Source of the DNA: Ruminococcaceae bacterium UBA6855
Lineage (GTDB): Bacteria; Bacillota; Clostridia; Oscillospirales; Acutalibacteraceae
NCBI GenBank assembly: GCA_002451755.1
Contig: DKDF01000037.1
Location: forward strand, 10,067-17,458
Length of the DNA stretch: 7,392 nucleotides
Direction: 5' to 3'
Part shown: positions 5,742-7,392 of the stretch, piece after piece
How positions within the stretch are numbered: the stretch's first letter is position 1
Layout: every line of letters starts with the position of its first letter
Position numbers and translations under genes: made by a program
The notes under the pieces: model-generated
The model's database searches: none
The model's input: only the letters and a program-made list of their open reading frames with translations
What the model was told of the DNA's origin: nothing

Positions 5742-5763
5742 GACATTTCCCTCCTAACAAAAA

Positions 5764-6081
5764 TTAATGAAATGTAACATATTGTTTTCCATACGACTCC
5801 TGTATCCCCTGAATCCCTTTAAACAAGGACTTCAGCAGTAACACGGCACCACTGTCCAGCGGTTCCTTGCAGGTAAAATCAAGTAATCCATCGTTGTCAT
5901 TCTGCACCAGATCAAACTTGGTGTCGGTAAATTCCTCAATGGAATTGATGCAGTTTATGGCAAGTGTCGAAACACCCGCACAGACAATGTCTGAACCATA
6001 TTCTGCATACCCTGCATGACCGGACATATGAAATCCAATAATGTCACCACTATCAGACTTTTTTACTCGAACTTCTATCAT
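5764..6081 (-). CDS. prp: Ribosomal-processing cysteine protease Prp
   Basis: Prp (YsxB family) removes the N-terminal extension of L27 in Firmicutes and related bacteria, a cleavage that is essential in Staphylococcus aureus. The 105-residue length is normal. The catalytic dyad is visible as His22 in the GHAGYAEYGSD segment (21-31) and Cys34 in DIVCAGVS (31-38). The C-terminal part has SGAVLLLKSLFKGIQGIQESY (77-97), the helix that closes the fold. The start at 6081 has AAGAAGGTGAG just upstream. The gene lies between rplU and rpmA, 37 bases after the rplU stop and 22 bases before the rpmA start, the usual order. Composition is AT-richer than rpmA and like rplU. Confidence 0.96.
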   Translation of the reverse strand: MIEVRVKKSDSGDIIGFHMSGHAGYAEYGSDIVCAGVSTLAINCINSIEEFTDTKFDLVQNDNDGLLDFTCKEPLDSGAVLLLKSLFKGIQGIQESYGKQYVTFH

Positions 6082-6118
6082 AGACTCACCTTCTTTTTAA
6101 AAAGTGTCTACTCCTAGC

Positions 6119-6427
6119 TTATGCATTGATCTTGTCAATCTTTACCTGAGTAAATGGCTGTCTATGACCATTCTTTTTGTGGTATCCGGTTTTTCTCTTA
6201 TATCTGTAAACAATAACCTTTTTACCTTTGCCCTCAGCTACTACTGTTGCAGAAACAGAAGCACCGTCTACGGTAGGAGTACCTACTTTCGTCTCCTTGT
6301 CACTTACTACTAATACCTGGTCAAAAGTAACAGTCTGTCCGGCTTCCACGCCAAGTTTTTCAACTTTGATCACGTCGCCTTCTTCTACTTTATACTGTTT
6401 ACCACCGGTTGCTATAATTGCGTACAT
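6119..6427 (-). CDS. rplU: 50S ribosomal protein L21
   Basis: L21 binds 23S rRNA in the large subunit. The 102-residue protein is full length and typical: MYAIIATGGKQYKVEEGD at the N-terminus, the VTFDQVLVV strand (33-41), and the basic C-terminal RNA-binding segment YRYKRKTGYHKKNGHRQ (73-89), followed by the QVKIDKI ending. AGGAGG (6434-6439) lies 6 bases before the ATG. It heads the rplU-prp-rpmA operon and is preceded by its own promoter and an L21 leader, so expression is probably autoregulated. The residues and codon choice (Val mostly GTA, no GTC) look more like Lachnospiraceae than the GC-richer genes to the left. Confidence 0.98.
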   Translation of the reverse strand: MYAIIATGGKQYKVEEGDVIKVEKLGVEAGQTVTFDQVLVVSDKETKVGTPTVDGASVSATVVAEGKGKKVIVYRYKRKTGYHKKNGHRQPFTQVKIDKINA

Positions 6428-6514
6428 ATAGCACCTCCTATAAATTTACTCGCCAACTACGGCGCCTGCCTTATGTAAAAATGGGCAGAACTATAACCTC
6501 GTTGTGCGGCATAC
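6428..6514 (-). promoter_or_regulatory. L21 leader RNA
   Basis: The 5' untranslated region of rplU reads like the Firmicutes L21 leader: a GCCGCACAACGAGG segment, then a stem CTGCC/GGCAG (6488-6484 with 6470-6466), then CGCC/GGCG around a 6-base loop (6464-6461 with 6454-6451) followed by AGTAAA and the ribosome binding site. In this family the leader is thought to be bound by a ribosomal protein that represses the operon. The match is from memory of the motif. Confidence 0.75.
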
Positions 6515-6520
6515 TTCTAT

Positions 6521-6549
6521 AATATACCATTGTGGTTTGGTATTGTCAA
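6521..6549 (-). promoter_or_regulatory. Sigma-A promoter of the rplU-prp-rpmA operon
   Basis: On the minus strand a perfect TTGACA (6549-6544) and a TATATT (6526-6521) are 17 bases apart. The expected start near 6514 is the first base of the L21 leader. The promoter begins 10 bases after the stop of the upstream gene, and I see no terminator between them. Confidence 0.88.
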
Positions 6550-6559
6550 GTGGTTTTCG

Positions 6560-7392
6560 TTATAAAATATCCGTATATGTCAATAATTTTCCGGGTTGCT
6601 GCAAAAACCAGCTGCGTGTGACCGTATAAGCAATGTTATGTATAAACAGGCAGGAACTTTGAAGAGTTTCCTGGCGAAGCCAGTATTTTGCCTTGTATAG
6701 ATTGTATTCGGATTTTGAAACCACAACAAAGGTAATATTTTTTTTAAACATTTTTTGCAGCTGCGCCCAGCGCAGAAACCGGTAATGCAATTGTACCGGA
6801 GAAATGTTGTGAATATATTCAAAAAAATAATTTCCACTGTCTGTCTCGATATACAAAGGTATTTGGATCGTCTGAAATGTCGGTGTTATAATATAATCCG
6901 AAATTCGAAAATATTTCACCGGATTATTATTGGCAAAATGATTTAAAATAATCTGATTCCATAAAATGGTTGTTGAATAATAATAAATCAACCCGCCAAA
7001 TCCACCTGCCAGAATATTCGGGTTTATTTCATAATCATAGGGTGCATTCGCACTTTTAACATACTCCTCTGCTCCAAAACAAATCCGGTAACAATTTACA
7101 TACTGTATTTTCAGGTTTTTATCCTGTATTGTCTTGATATCTTTCGGACAAAGCTGATTCATTTCAACGATTCCTTTGTCAACCAGTTCATTTACCTGTT
7201 TATCAACTTCTGCCGCAGATTCTGATTTGCCGCATAGAATTAAATAGGAAGTAATCTGTGCTAACGTCATGTTTTTTCCGGTCGCAAGTATGGTGATAAT
7301 TGCTTTTTGCATTTCGCTTATCCTTTGTTCGTTTTCCGGTAAAATTGGTTTTGCCTTTTGAGACTGCAAACTGATTCCGGTTTTATTTTCGT
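6560..7392 (-). CDS. Unknown protein, winged-helix-like N-terminus, 5' partial
   Basis: I do not recognise this gene with certainty. It ends with TAA at 6560-6562. The frame is still open at the right edge, and the first in-window start (TTG at 7369) has no good ribosome binding site, so the true start probably lies outside. Numbering from that TTG, residues 18-72 look like a winged helix (helix IITILATG, then MTLAQITSYLILCG, then VDKQVNELVDKGIVEM). The middle part (110-160) is aromatic and Asn-rich. Residues 171-186 carry IETDSGNYFFEY, followed by a helix rich in Arg/Gln/Lys and a hydrophobic strand TFVVVSKSE (213-221). This order recalls replication-relaxation-type proteins, a winged helix joined to a nuclease-like fold, found on plasmids and conjugative elements. 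That is a weak inference. The gene is AT-rich like rplU and prp. It stands where a ribonuclease G gene often precedes rplU in Clostridia. Confidence 0.8.
   Translation of the reverse strand, partial: ENKTGISLQSQKAKPILPENEQRISEMQKAIITILATGKNMTLAQITSYLILCGKSESAAEVDKQVNELVDKGIVEMNQLCPKDIKTIQDKNLKIQYVNCYRICFGAEEYVKSANAPYDYEINPNILAGGFGGLIYYYSTTILWNQIILNHFANNNPVKYFRISDYIITPTFQTIQIPLYIETDSGNYFFEYIHNISPVQLHYRFLRWAQLQKMFKKNITFVVVSKSEYNLYKAKYWLRQETLQSSCLFIHNIAYTVTRSWFLQQPGKLLTYTDIL

Noticed and set aside
5397..5777. Plus-strand open frame of 126 codons
   Set aside because: It is the shadow of rpmA, whose L27 product is unmistakable, and has no ribosome binding site.
6104..6431. Plus-strand open frames at 6104-6313 and 6228-6431
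   Set aside because: Both are antisense to rplU, without start signals or recognisable products.

Overview
The window looks like chromosomal DNA from an anaerobic, endospore-forming member of the Clostridia. Two genes of the spore SpoVA channel are present, the L27 ribosomal protein carries the Firmicutes N-terminal extension with its dedicated protease Prp next to it, and the G5/3D cell-wall protein is of a clostridial type. The left 5.7 kb has moderately GC-rich codon use and gut-Clostridia-style palindromic intergenic repeats, which I would place near Oscillospiraceae/Ruminococcaceae. From about 5.75 kb rightward the DNA is visibly more AT-rich and its codon use is closer to Lachnospiraceae. 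These placements rest on recalled family features, not on a search.

Layout, left to right. Positions 1-756 are non-coding: an AT-rich first 300 bases, then a stretch rich in short palindromes with one intact and one degenerate copy of a dispersed repeat. Next comes a minus-strand operon, spoVAC-spoVAD plus a previously unlisted 54-residue hydrophobic ORF, closed by a long hairpin terminator at 707-746. Divergent from spoVAC, on the plus strand, is a lone LolD/MacB-type ABC ATPase with its own sigma-A promoter and a strong terminator, but no permease. The convergent gap at 3279-3470 holds a second copy of the repeat. A minus-strand gene for a membrane-anchored G5/3D cell-wall protein follows, with a near-perfect sigma-A promoter. 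About 530 bases of non-coding DNA come next, with several inverted repeats and a possible small RNA. The right end holds the minus-strand operon rplU-prp-rpmA, headed by a sigma-A promoter and an L21 leader. At the right edge is an incomplete, unrecognised gene with a winged-helix-like N-terminus.

How the genes fit together. SpoVAC and SpoVAD belong to the dipicolinic-acid channel of the spore inner membrane, and the 54-residue protein is predicted to be translated from the same mRNA. In the rplU operon, Prp is expected to remove the N-terminal extension of the L27 made from the next gene, so enzyme and substrate are encoded side by side.

The most notable points are: (1) the 54-residue membrane microprotein where a third spoVA gene (spoVAEB) would be expected; (2) an abrupt change of codon use inside the rplU-prp-rpmA operon, exactly between prp and rpmA, which means either replacement by horizontal transfer or a chimeric assembly; (3) the unknown gene at the right edge, which lies on the AT-rich side; (4) a repeat family with a fixed palindrome and a variable but still self-complementary hairpin arm; (5) a candidate small RNA downstream of rpmA.
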